DNA of 33,049 nt from Acidobacteriota bacterium (GTDB lineage: Bacteria > Acidobacteriota > Terriglobia > Acidiferrales > UBA7541): positions 5,426 through 38,474 of the forward strand of contig JAKAOH010000012.1 of the NCBI GenBank assembly GCA_021812285.1, written 5' to 3'. The notes under the pieces were generated by a model that saw only the letters and a list, made by a program, of their open reading frames with translations, had not been told where the DNA came from and did not search any database. Made by a program: the position numbers and the translations under genes. Positions 9,795-16,262 of the stretch are shown piece by piece. Numbering within the stretch: position 1 is the stretch's first letter; each line of letters begins with the position of its first letter.

Positions 9795-9823
9795 TCTTCA
9801 CCGCCCCACGGTAGGCTTATAAT
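9795..9823 (+). promoter_or_regulatory. Promoter of the small membrane protein gene
   Basis: A perfect TATAAT lies at 9818-9823. A poor -35 (TCTTCA) stands 17 bases upstream at 9795-9800. Transcription would begin near 9830, three bases before the first possible ATG of the small gene, so the message would be leaderless or have a leader of less than ten bases. Together with the mtaB promoter it makes a divergent pair about 50 bases apart. Confidence 0.45.
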
Positions 9824-9832
9824 GGATGGGTT

Positions 9833-10003
9833 ATGGCCATGGGAATTGTACGCCGCGTCCTCTATGGCGCGCTCGCCGTCTGGGCTTTCGCGCTGGCGGT
9901 GGAGCAGTCTCACTTGGAAGGGCACACGGGTACAGTTGTCGCGTTTACCACGGGAGGGTTGGTTCTGCTGGTCCTTGCCATTGCTGGCAAGGGCGGTGGT
10001 TGA
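9833..10003 (+). CDS. Small predicted two-helix membrane protein
   Basis: The frame encodes 56 residues, MAMGIVRR followed by two hydrophobic stretches at about 9-23 and 34-52 with a short polar turn (EQSHLEGHTG) between them, and ends in GKGGG. Two basic residues before the first helix suggest a cytoplasmic N-terminus. A second ATG at 9839 has GGATGG eight bases upstream and may be the true start. Two other overlapping frames are open but give Arg/Trp/Pro-rich peptides that look like off-frame readings. The promoter directly upstream makes expression plausible. I know no family for it. Downstream, 10016-10032 holds a perfect seven-base stem with a three-base loop, without a T run. Confidence 0.45.
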   Translation: MAMGIVRRVLYGALAVWAFALAVEQSHLEGHTGTVVAFTTGGLVLLVLAIAGKGGG

Positions 10004-10015
10004 CGCTAAGGCCGA

Positions 10016-10032
10016 AGCCGGCGGCGCCGGCT
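10016..10032 (+). other. GC-rich hairpin between convergent genes
   Basis: AGCCGGC at 10016-10022 pairs perfectly with GCCGGCT at 10026-10032 across a three-base loop. It sits 13 bases after the small membrane protein and before the end of the convergent pilZ gene. It could stop transcription or protect 3' ends on either strand, but there is no T run, so calling it an intrinsic terminator would be too strong. Confidence 0.3.
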
Positions 10033-10082
10033 CCTCCGGAATCCCCAGAAAGCAAAAATGATATGGCCGGGATGCTGCCGCT

Positions 10083-10424
10083 TCAACTGGCGATTTGCGC
10101 GCTGCGAATGATGTCGTAGCTTTCGATCACCGCGGCCACGCCCACCGGCGCCTGTTCGCCGTTCCTCGGCATCCGCGGTTCCACGCGCACCACCCGTCCG
10201 CGCGCGGCGACGAACGATCCCGGCTCTCCCATCCCCGCCCGCGCCAGCGATACCGTCAAATCAATCCGGCAGCCCGAGGGGAGTTCCTGCTCGACCAGAA
10301 AATAGATTCCGCGCGATGAAATGTCGCGCGTGTGCCCTTCACTCGCTTGTCCGGTATCGGCGCGCCGCACCGTCAGCGGAAGAGAAAGATCGTACCGGTG
10401 AAAGTTCCTGCGCTCGGTCGTCAT
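10083..10424 (-). CDS. PilZ-domain protein (probable cyclic-di-GMP receptor)
   Basis: The product has 113 residues and consists of little more than one PilZ domain. The N-terminal RRNFHRYDL supplies the RxxxR motif, and TRDISSRGIYF supplies the D/NxSxxG motif; together these bind cyclic-di-GMP in the family. The ATG at 10424 starts directly before the domain and has GGAGGAG about eight bases upstream; a longer frame further upstream has no such support. Single-domain PilZ proteins act as adaptors in motility, pilus or polysaccharide control, but no partner gene is beside it. The upstream region carries a TTGACA box and a perfect palindrome, so transcription may be controlled. Confidence 0.82.
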   Translation of the reverse strand: MTTERRNFHRYDLSLPLTVRRADTGQASEGHTRDISSRGIYFLVEQELPSGCRIDLTVSLARAGMGEPGSFVAARGRVVRVEPRMPRNGEQAPVGVAAVIESYDIIRSAQIAS

Positions 10425-10560
10425 GGCTCGCTTCTCCTCCGTCCAGATTTCCCGGAGGTTTTCCTCCTCAGTTCCTTCCGGCTCCGTTTTCCGAAGCCAA
10501 ACACAAAGCCCATCCCGCTCACCAGGCCCGCCTGCGAAGGCACCGCCCCGAGAGGGGCTC

Positions 10561-10605
10561 GGCACAGTACTGTGCCAAGATGAACCGTGTTTGTATTATT
10601 GTCAA
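10561..10605 (-). promoter_or_regulatory. Candidate pilZ promoter with a perfect 16-base palindrome
   Basis: On the minus strand a consensus TTGACA (10605-10600) is followed, at -10 distance, by a poor hexamer (CATCTT). Directly downstream lies GGCACAGTACTGTGCC (10561-10576), which equals its own reverse complement over all 16 bases. A perfect palindrome overlapping or just past a promoter is typical of a dimeric repressor site. The rest of the gap 10425-10811 shows another short inverted repeat, GGCCGA at 10659-10664 against TCGGCC at 10675-10680, and no gene. Confidence 0.4.
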
Positions 10606-10811
10606 TAGCTGAACTAGTACTATTTTCCATCCTGATTTCCTATGCTGCATGCCGGCTTGGCCGATTTGGCAGTTTCGGCCTGGCCTTGGCTCTAGCCTCT
10701 TGATTCGGAAACAGTTTTGAGTCTAGCGAAAGGAGGGGGGATTCGTTCGGTCTGAAGGGGTACTAAAACTTTTGTTCCGGGCCTTTTTTGGCACAGGCGG
10801 CCGTTGCGGCC

Positions 10812-11549
10812 TCAGTCGTACTTTTCGTAATGGATTTGCCGCCGGTCGAACCCAAATTCGCCTTTCAGGATGGTGCGAACGTCGTCCACCATCGCTTTCA
10901 AGCCGCAAAGGTACGCCTCGAAATCCTTGCGGCAGGAGAAATGCTTCCGCAGGACTTCCTGGACGTGGCCTCGCTCGCCGGTCCATCCCTCCGGGGCCCG
11001 GCTGAGCACCGGCACGAAGTGGAACCGGGGATGCGTCGCGGCCAAACGCTCGAATTCCTCGCGATAAAGGATGGTTTCCGGATGGCGCACGCCAAAGAGC
11101 AGCCAGAGATGGCGATCGAGGGGCGCGCCCGGGGCCAGCAGAGATGCGAGCATCCCGCGCATGGGCGCGATCCCCGTTCCCGTGGCGATGAAGGCCAGAT
11201 CGCGCTCCACCGGCTGCCGCACCACGAAAAAGCCGTGCGGACCGGTGAATTCGAGCGCGGCGCCGGGTTCGAGATCGCAAAGATAGTTGGAAAACAGCCC
11301 GCCGGGAACGCGATTGAGGCAAATCGCGAAGCGGCCGTCGGCGCCGGGAGCCGATGCGATGGAATAAGCGCGAGTGTGCTCGTTTTCGGCGCCGCGCAGC
11401 GTCATCGAAACGAATTGGCCGGCCAGAAAATCGAATTTGCCGCCTTCAATCACTTCCCATTCGAGATGCTTGGTTGTTTCCGTCAAATCCCGGGAGTGGC
11501 GGAGGACGGCGCGAAACCGACGGGCAACGGGGGAATTCGGCTGGTTCAT
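10812..11549 (-). CDS. FAD-dependent ferredoxin-NAD(P)+ reductase-like oxidoreductase
   Basis: The product is a two-domain reductase of about 245 residues without an iron-sulfur domain of its own. The FAD-binding barrel shows GQFVSMTL and RAYSIAS, the flavin-binding RxYS motif. The nucleotide domain shows IATGTGIAPMRGML, then LLFGVRHPETILYREEF, and CGLKAMVDDV near the end; it closes with an aromatic residue (HYEKYD), as in ferredoxin reductases. It would move electrons between NAD(P)H and a ferredoxin or flavodoxin. In-frame ATGs at 11564 and 11582 are also possible and no start has a good ribosome site, so the N-terminus is uncertain by up to 11 residues. It is divergent from rpmE and not obviously tied to it. 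Confidence 0.87.
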   Translation of the reverse strand: MNQPNSPVARRFRAVLRHSRDLTETTKHLEWEVIEGGKFDFLAGQFVSMTLRGAENEHTRAYSIASAPGADGRFAICLNRVPGGLFSNYLCDLEPGAALEFTGPHGFFVVRQPVERDLAFIATGTGIAPMRGMLASLLAPGAPLDRHLWLLFGVRHPETILYREEFERLAATHPRFHFVPVLSRAPEGWTGERGHVQEVLRKHFSCRKDFEAYLCGLKAMVDDVRTILKGEFGFDRRQIHYEKYD

Positions 11550-11611
11550 GGGAATATGCCCCATTTTACCGGAGGGGCGCATTTCGCGCGAACCCGTGGT
11601 CCCTGCTCGGC

Positions 11612-11640
11612 TTGGCAGACGGGGCCGGGGCGGGTATCAT
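11612..11640 (+). promoter_or_regulatory. Sigma-70 promoter of rpmE
   Basis: TTGGCA at 11612-11617 and TATCAT at 11635-11640 are separated by 17 bases, each a five-of-six match to consensus. Transcription would begin near 11647, giving a leader of about 59 bases before the rpmE ATG. No other sigma-70 site in the window combines two such good boxes with ideal spacing. Confidence 0.65.
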
Positions 11641-11705
11641 GATTGCTTGCCCGGATCGAGCGATTTCGCCGCCGGCGCCATTCCAAGGAGCAAAGAGAGA
11701 GTTCC

Positions 11706-11924
11706 ATGAAGGAAGGGATTCATCCCGACTATCACGAAGTGACGGTGCATTGCGCTTGCGGCAGCACGTTCAAGACGCGGTCGACGTACAAGAGCGAACT
11801 GCTGCGCGTCGAAATCTGCTCGAATTGCCACCCGTTTTTCACCGGCAAGCAGAAGCTGATCGATACGGCTGGCCGCGTGGAGCGCTTCCAGCGCAAGTAC
11901 GAGAAGGCCGCCAAGAAGGCCTGA
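11706..11924 (+). CDS. rpmE: 50S ribosomal protein L31
   Basis: The 72-residue product starts [16 protein letters not shown], the standard bacterial L31 beginning, and contains [12 protein letters not shown] and [15 protein letters not shown]. The cysteines C16, C18, C38 and C41 make it the zinc-binding (C+) type. The tail [16 protein letters not shown] is basic and helical, as usual. The ATG at 11706 gives the family N-terminus; an AAGGAG lies 15 bases upstream and a closer AGAGAG at six bases. The gene is monocistronic, with its own promoter upstream and a terminator candidate downstream. Confidence 0.97.
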   Translation: MKEGIHPDYHEVTVHCACGSTFKTRSTYKSELLRVEICSNCHPFFTGKQKLIDTAGRVERFQRKYEKAAKKA

Positions 11925-11962
11925 CGGCGGTCGTTTCGCCGGGAACCGGCGCTTTCTTCGAC

Positions 11963-12012
11963 GCCCCGAAAGACCAGCCTGATTTGGCCGGGATGGTATT
12001 TTCGGGGCTTTT
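11963..12012 (+). terminator. Candidate intrinsic terminator after rpmE
   Basis: GCCCCGAAA at 11963-11971 pairs perfectly with TTTCGGGGC at 12000-12008, followed by TTTT and a T-rich stretch. The 28-base interior can pair further (ACCA at 11973 with TGGT at 11994). The hairpin begins 39 bases after the rpmE stop. The long loop makes it less than ideal, but the nine-base stem with a T run is the best terminator-like structure in the window. Confidence 0.55.
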
Positions 12013-12222
12013 CCATTTTCCGCAGGCTCAGCGCACATTTCCGGTTTCAATCCGACGAATTGAGTTTATGATGCGCGTGGCGAACTTGCTTCACGCGGGA
12101 TTTGACGTGTTCGAGGCGCCGCGGACGTCCGTTCGCAGCCGGTAAGAAACCAAAACCATCCCTTTCCGTTCGCGTCAGCGGTTCCCCGCAGGTGCGAAGA
12201 CGGATAGGAGAAGTCAGCAAAC

Positions 12223-13659
12223 ATGCGATCTCTTGTCGCAAGCGCCTGCCTCGTGGTTGCCTTGACGATTCCTCTCCACGGAAGGCGAAAAGCGTCCGCC
12301 GATTCTCGCGGCACGGGCCAAACCGCCAGGGCGAACAGTACGCGGCTGTATCCCCATTTCGAGTTTTGCCGGCGTCGGGACGCCGAAAAGGCCGCGATGG
12401 CCGCGGCGGTGCGCCGGCAATTTCTGCACGCGTGGAACGGATACATGCGGTATGCCAAGGGCCACGATGAGCTCAGGCCGCTGAGCAAAGGCTACAAGGA
12501 TTGGTACGGCGTTTCGCTGGAAATGACGCCGGTGGACGCGCTCGATACGATGGTTCTGATGGGGCTCGATAAGCAAGCGGACGCCGCACGGGAACTCATC
12601 GACAAGCATTTGTCTTTCGACCGCGATATCTATGTGGAAAATTTCGAGATCAATATCCGGTTGCTCGGCGGGCTGGAGAGCAGTTACGAACTGACGGGAG
12701 ACAAGCGGCTTTTGGCCCTGGCCATGGATCTGGCCAATCGCCTGCTTCCGGCCTTTCACTCGCCCACCGGCATGCCCTACCGTTTTGTGAACCTGAAAAC
12801 GGGCGCGGTGCGCGGCAGCGTGAGCAATCCGGCGGAAATCGGCAGCGAGATGCTCGAATTCGGCACGCTGAGCAAGCTGACGGGCAACCCGATCTATTAC
12901 AACACCGCGAAACGCGCCGTCGTCGCGCTCTATCGCCGCCGCTCGTCGATCGGCCTGGTCGGCGCGGGAATCAACGTGAAAACGGGCCAGTGGACCGATC
13001 CCATGAGCTTCATCGGCGGCGGAATCGATTCCTACTACGAATATCTGCTGAAAGCGTGGCTGCTGTTCGGCGGCAAGGATTTCGAGCGGATGTGGAAAAC
13101 GAGCGTCGCCGCCGTCAACCGATACGTAGCCGACGACGCGCCCACGGGTTTCTGGTACGGCCAGGTGAATATGAATACCGGCGCGCGCATGGGCACTCGG
13201 TTCGGCGCGCTGTCCGCTTTCTGGCCGGGGGAACTGGCGCTTTCCGGCGATCTCACGCGCGCGCGGCGGCTCGAAGATTCCTGCTACAAGATGTGGAACC
13301 TGTACGGCGTCGAACCCGACGGACTCAATTACTCGAATTTGCAGATTGTCGATCCGGCCTACCCGCTTCGCCCGGAAATCATTGAATCGGCTTTCTATCT
13401 GTATCGCTTCACGAACGACGCTCGCTATCTGCGCATGGGGCGCACGTTTTACGACAGTCTGATGAAATACTGCCGGACCAAAGACGGTTTTGCGTCGCTC
13501 AAGGACGTTCGCACGAAAAAGAAAGCGGACGATATGCCCAGCTACTTCCTGGCGGAAACCTTGAAATATTCCTACCTGCTCTTCGCTCCGCGGCAGACGC
13601 TGAATTTGAACCGCGTGGTTTTCAATACCGAGGCGCATCCGCTGCGCAAGACGCCTTAG
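12223..13659 (+). CDS. Exported glycoside hydrolase family 47 (class I alpha-mannosidase-like)
   Basis: GH47 enzymes are inverting, calcium-dependent alpha-1,2-mannosidases, best known from eukaryotic N-glycan trimming; a few bacterial members exist. After an N-terminal signal-like segment (MRSLVASACLVVALTIPLHG) the protein shows HAWNGYMRYAKGHDELRPLS at 69-88 and PVDALDTMVLMGL, both classic for the family. The expected active-site residues are present: Glu142 in NFEINIRLLGG, Asp269 in GGIDSYYEYLLK, Glu385/Glu388 in RPEIIESAFYLYR, and the calcium-ligating Thr469 in FNTEAHPL. The length, 478 residues, fits one catalytic domain. An AGGAG 12 bases before the ATG supports the start. It stands alone between rpmE and a ferredoxin, with no transporter or other glycosidase next to it. 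The upstream gap 12013-12222 shows only a weak -10 candidate (TATGAT at 12067). Confidence 0.88.
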   Translation: MRSLVASACLVVALTIPLHGRRKASADSRGTGQTARANSTRLYPHFEFCRRRDAEKAAMAAAVRRQFLHAWNGYMRYAKGHDELRPLSKGYKDWYGVSLEMTPVDALDTMVLMGLDKQADAARELIDKHLSFDRDIYVENFEINIRLLGGLESSYELTGDKRLLALAMDLANRLLPAFHSPTGMPYRFVNLKTGAVRGSVSNPAEIGSEMLEFGTLSKLTGNPIYYNTAKRAVVALYRRRSSIGLVGAGINVKTGQWTDPMSFIGGGIDSYYEYLLKAWLLFGGKDFERMWKTSVAAVNRYVADDAPTGFWYGQVNMNTGARMGTRFGALSAFWPGELALSGDLTRARRLEDSCYKMWNLYGVEPDGLNYSNLQIVDPAYPLRPEIIESAFYLYRFTNDARYLRMGRTFYDSLMKYCRTKDGFASLKDVRTKKKADDMPSYFLAETLKYSYLLFAPRQTLNLNRVVFNTEAHPLRKTP

Positions 13660-13669
13660 CCGAAGGCGT
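13651..13669 (+). other. Hairpin overlapping the GH47 stop codon
   Basis: ACGCCTT at 13651-13657 pairs perfectly with AAGGCGT at 13663-13669 around a five-base loop that includes the end of the TAG stop. There is no T run after it, so it may slow decay or aid termination rather than act as a standard terminator. The following bases up to 13862 are GC-rich with a GCGCCGGCGC palindrome and no clear promoter. Confidence 0.35.
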
Positions 13670-13862
13670 TGACCCGCGCCGGCGCGTGGGCGTTTCGCCG
13701 CGCGGCTGGGGGAATTTCCTCATTCGCTTGGTTTGTTAAATGGCGTTAGATTTGCCGTCCGTCTGCGCGCAAATGATTGGGTCGGCGCGAGTTGCGCGGG
13801 CTTCGACTATCCCGGCAGCCAGTGGCAACGGATCTGCAAAAGGACAGCGGGGGCACAAACGG

Positions 13863-14144
13863 ATGCAAGTCGGCCAAACAACAGGACCCGCCTGGTTTCC
13901 CGCGATCGACGCCGAACTCTGCATGAGCGACATGAACTGCGTCCAGTTCTGCGGCCGGGACGTTTTGGCCGTGGATCCTGAAACGCGCAAAGCCGCCGTC
14001 CGCAATCCGCAAAACTGCGTCGCCCTGTGCGACGCCTGCGCCCAAATGTGCCCGCAAGACGCCATCCGGCTACCGGACAAGCGGCGATTCCAGACCTCGA
14101 TCGCGCGGCTTCGCGGGAATCCGGAATCCTTGCCCGCCAGCTAA
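13863..14144 (+). CDS. Two-cluster ferredoxin-like iron-sulfur protein with an Asp in the first motif
   Basis: The 93-residue product carries two cysteine groups. The first is C20-x2-D23-x2-C26-x3-C30, where the second cysteine of the normal CxxCxxCxxxC is replaced by aspartate. The second is C52-x3-C56-x2-C59-x3-C63-P, with one extra residue in the first spacing. In some archaeal ferredoxins a CxxDxxC motif holds a 4Fe-4S cluster with an Asp ligand that converts easily to 3Fe-4S. The ATG at 13863 places the motifs normally; an in-frame ATG at 13740 would add 41 residues of low-complexity sequence. The arsenic operon follows after 126 bases but has its own promoter. The electron partner is unknown; the FNR-like reductase at 10812 is one candidate. 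Confidence 0.72.
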   Translation: MQVGQTTGPAWFPAIDAELCMSDMNCVQFCGRDVLAVDPETRKAAVRNPQNCVALCDACAQMCPQDAIRLPDKRRFQTSIARLRGNPESLPAS

Positions 14145-14223
14145 CCCTCGCCGTTTTTCGCGGCGCGCGCCGGCGCACACTCGACCGCGAATTCCTTCTC
14201 GATTTGGGTCGAAGCCGAAGGGA

Positions 14224-14253
14224 TTGCATACGCTAATGCGTATATAATAATAT
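14224..14253 (+). promoter_or_regulatory. ars promoter with ArsR-type operator
   Basis: A perfect inverted repeat ATACGC-TAAT-GCGTAT lies at 14228-14243. It is overlapped by TTGCAT (14224-14229) as possible -35 and by TATAAT (14243-14248) or TAATAT (14248-14253) as possible -10; the TTGCAT to TAATAT distance is 18 bases. An AT-rich palindrome in the promoter, directly upstream of an ArsR gene, is what autoregulation by ArsR needs: the repressor dimer would block RNA polymerase and leave on binding arsenite. The stretch is strikingly AT-rich against its surroundings. Confidence 0.65.
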
Positions 14254-14270
14254 AGCTGCCGGAGGCGCCG

Positions 14271-14672
14271 ATGAACGAGCTGGAACGAATTTTCAGGGGG
14301 CTCTCGGACCGCACCCGGCTCCGCATCGTGAGCCTGCTGCTCGATGGCGAACTCTGCGTTTGCGACATTCAGTTCGTGCTGGGCTCGCCGCAGCCGAACG
14401 TTTCGCGTCACCTCGCCTACCTGAAGCATTCCGGCCTGGTGCTGGATCGGCGCGAGGGCCAGCGCATGTTTTACCGGCTGGCGGAGCCGAGCGAGCCGAC
14501 GCGGAAACTGCTGTTCGCGCTTTTGCGGGAAACGTTCCACGACTCGCCGGAATTTGCGCTCGACGCCCGCATTTTGAAAGAGGCCGTCGCGCAAGGTTCC
14601 TGCACCGTGAGCGAGCCGCGCCGGCGCTCGTCTGCCGGCAAAAGGCGGCCGTTGCGGGCCGGCCGCGCCTAG
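14271..14672 (+). CDS. arsR: ArsR-family arsenite-responsive repressor
   Basis: The 133-residue product is a winged-helix ArsR/SmtB repressor. [24 protein letters not shown] contains the ELCVCD metal-sensing motif, with Cys29 and Cys31. The recognition helix follows as [17 protein letters not shown], and the wing as [12 protein letters not shown]. Cys111 could be a third thiol ligand. The tail is Arg/Lys-rich. A GGAGG lies five bases before the ATG. It is the first gene of arsR-acr3-arsC, ten bases ahead of acr3, and the palindrome upstream is its likely operator. Confidence 0.93.
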   Translation: MNELERIFRGLSDRTRLRIVSLLLDGELCVCDIQFVLGSPQPNVSRHLAYLKHSGLVLDRREGQRMFYRLAEPSEPTRKLLFALLRETFHDSPEFALDARILKEAVAQGSCTVSEPRRRSSAGKRRPLRAGRA

Positions 14673-14682
14673 AGCCAAGAAT

Positions 14683-15783
14683 ATGGACCACTCCGTTTCT
14701 TCCCGCCTCCGCTTTCTCGACAAATATTTGACGGTATGGATTTTCGCAGCGATGGCCGTCGGCGTCGGCGCCGGCTGGGCGCTGCCCGGCATCGCGCGGT
14801 TCCTCGATCGCTTCAGCGTCGGCGCCACGTCCATTCCGATCGCCGCCGGGCTGATTCTGATGATGTATCCGCCGCTGGCAAAAGTGCGTTACGAGGAGCT
14901 AGGGGAAATCCTCCGGAACAAGCGTGCGCTCGGGCTTTCCCTGCTCCAGAACTGGGTGATCGGGCCGGTGCTGATGTTCGGGCTGGCGGTTCTTTTTTTG
15001 CGCCACTATCCGGAATACATGGCCGGGCTGATTTTGATTGGCCTCGCGCGCTGCATCGCCATGGTGATCGTCTGGAACGAACTGGCGAAAGGCGATACGC
15101 AATTCGCGGCGGGCCTTGTGGCGCTGAATTCCGTTTTTCAGGTCCTCTTCTATTCCGTCTACGCGTGGGTTTTCGTGACGCAATTGCCGGCGTGGCTGGG
15201 CCTGCGGGGCGCGATCGTGAATATCTCGATCGGCCAAATCGCGGAAAGCGTGGGAATTTATCTAGGCATTCCGTTCGCGGCGGGCCTGGCGACGCGGCTC
15301 CTGCTGGCGCGGCGGCGCGGGAGGGAGTGGTACGAAAAACGGTTCCTTCCGCGAATCAGCCCGATGACGCTGGTGGCGCTTCTGTTCACGATCGTGGTGA
15401 TGTTTTCGCTGAAGGGCGGTTACATCGTGAAATTGCCGCTCGACGTTCTGCGAATCGCGGCGCCGCTCGTCATCTACTTTGTGCTGATGTTCCTCGTCTC
15501 GTTTTACATGGGGCGCCGGCTCGGCGCGGATTATTCGCAGACGGCCACGCTTTCGTTCACCGCAGCCAGCAACAATTTCGAGCTGGCCATCGCGGTCGCG
15601 GTCGCCGTGTTCGGGATCAATTCTGGCGAGGCGTTCGCCGCGGTGATCGGACCTTTGGTGGAAGTACCGGCGCTCATCGGCCTGGTGAACGTTTCGCTCT
15701 ATTTCCAGCGCCGGTATTTCGGCGCGCCGGCCGCCGCGGCCGCGGAACTGGCGGCGCCGTGTTGCGGCCCGATGGACAAATGA
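14683..15783 (+). CDS. acr3: ACR3-family arsenite efflux permease
   Basis: ACR3 exports arsenite across the inner membrane, driven by the membrane potential or proton gradient. The 366-residue protein has about ten hydrophobic segments. The two family residues needed for transport are visible: Cys124 in [13 protein letters not shown] and Glu300 in [15 protein letters not shown], with the same spacing as Cys129 and Glu305 in the Corynebacterium protein. The C-terminal tail ends CCGPMDK, and its vicinal cysteines might bind arsenite. The stop overlaps the arsC start as ATGA. The ribosome site is poor, consistent with coupling to arsR ten bases upstream. Confidence 0.95.
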   Translation: MDHSVSSRLRFLDKYLTVWIFAAMAVGVGAGWALPGIARFLDRFSVGATSIPIAAGLILMMYPPLAKVRYEELGEILRNKRALGLSLLQNWVIGPVLMFGLAVLFLRHYPEYMAGLILIGLARCIAMVIVWNELAKGDTQFAAGLVALNSVFQVLFYSVYAWVFVTQLPAWLGLRGAIVNISIGQIAESVGIYLGIPFAAGLATRLLLARRRGREWYEKRFLPRISPMTLVALLFTIVVMFSLKGGYIVKLPLDVLRIAAPLVIYFVLMFLVSFYMGRRLGADYSQTATLSFTAASNNFELAIAVAVAVFGINSGEAFAAVIGPLVEVPALIGLVNVSLYFQRRYFGAPAAAAAELAAPCCGPMDK

Positions 15784-16229
15784 CAAGGCCGAAACAGAGC
15801 GTGCTGATCCTGTGCACGGGAAATTCCGCGCGCAGCCAGATGGCCGAGGGACTTTTGCGGGCGATGGCCGGGGACAGCGTTGATGTAGCGAGCGCGGGCA
15901 CGCGGCCCGTGGGGCTGAATCCCAATGCCATCGCGGCGATGGCCGAAATCGGGATCGATATTTCGGGCCACCGGTCGAAATCCGTGGAGGGATTTCTCGG
16001 CCGGGAATTCGATTTCGTGATCACGGTTTGCGATCGAGCGCGGGAATCCTGCCCGGTGTTTCCCGGGCGCGCGCGGAAGTTTCATCACGATTTCGAGGAC
16101 CCCGCCGCGACGCCCGCCGACGGGCAGCTTGAGGCGTTCCGCAAGGTGCGGGACGAAATCCTCGACTGGCTGGCCACCGTTTTCCTTCCGGTACTCCCGG
16201 AAGCGCCTGAAGCCGGTGCGGGGAGTTGA
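15780..16229 (+). CDS. arsC: Arsenate reductase, thioredoxin-coupled (low-molecular-weight phosphatase fold)
   Basis: ArsC reduces arsenate to arsenite, which ACR3 then exports. The 149-residue product has the P-loop [14 protein letters not shown] with nucleophile Cys12, and the redox pair Cys84 and Cys91 in [14 protein letters not shown]. The spacing equals C10/C82/C89 of the Staphylococcus enzyme, so this is the thioredoxin-linked and not the glutaredoxin-linked type. [12 protein letters not shown] carries the family's aspartate loop. The ATG overlaps the acr3 stop by four bases. The TTGAC around its stop codon doubles as -35 of the next gene's promoter. Confidence 0.95.
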   Translation: MTRPKQSVLILCTGNSARSQMAEGLLRAMAGDSVDVASAGTRPVGLNPNAIAAMAEIGIDISGHRSKSVEGFLGREFDFVITVCDRARESCPVFPGRARKFHHDFEDPAATPADGQLEAFRKVRDEILDWLATVFLPVLPEAPEAGAGS

Positions 16230-16253
16230 CGGGCCGGGCGCGGCGTGTAGAAT
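16226..16253 (+). promoter_or_regulatory. Promoter of the ThyX-like gene, overlapping the arsC stop
   Basis: TTGACG at 16226-16231 covers the arsC TGA, and TAGAAT follows at 16248-16253 after a 16-base spacer, both five of six to consensus. Transcription would start near 16260, only about three bases before the ATG at 16263, so the mRNA would be nearly leaderless. This makes the ThyX-like gene independent of arsenic control despite its place behind arsC. Confidence 0.55.
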
Positions 16254-16262
16254 CGCTCGCAG

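Noticed and set aside
9736-9801. Upstream GTG start for mtaB at 9801
   Set aside because: It places the start upstream of the extended -10 promoter and adds residues unlike the family.
10561-10579. Sigma-54 promoter (TTGGCAC...) on the minus strand before pilZ
   Set aside because: The GG to GC distance is not the required one and the second element is absent; the perfect palindrome explains the sequence better.
13740-13862. Longer start for the ferredoxin at 13740
   Set aside because: The added 41 residues are low-complexity and unlike ferredoxins; no better ribosome site is present.
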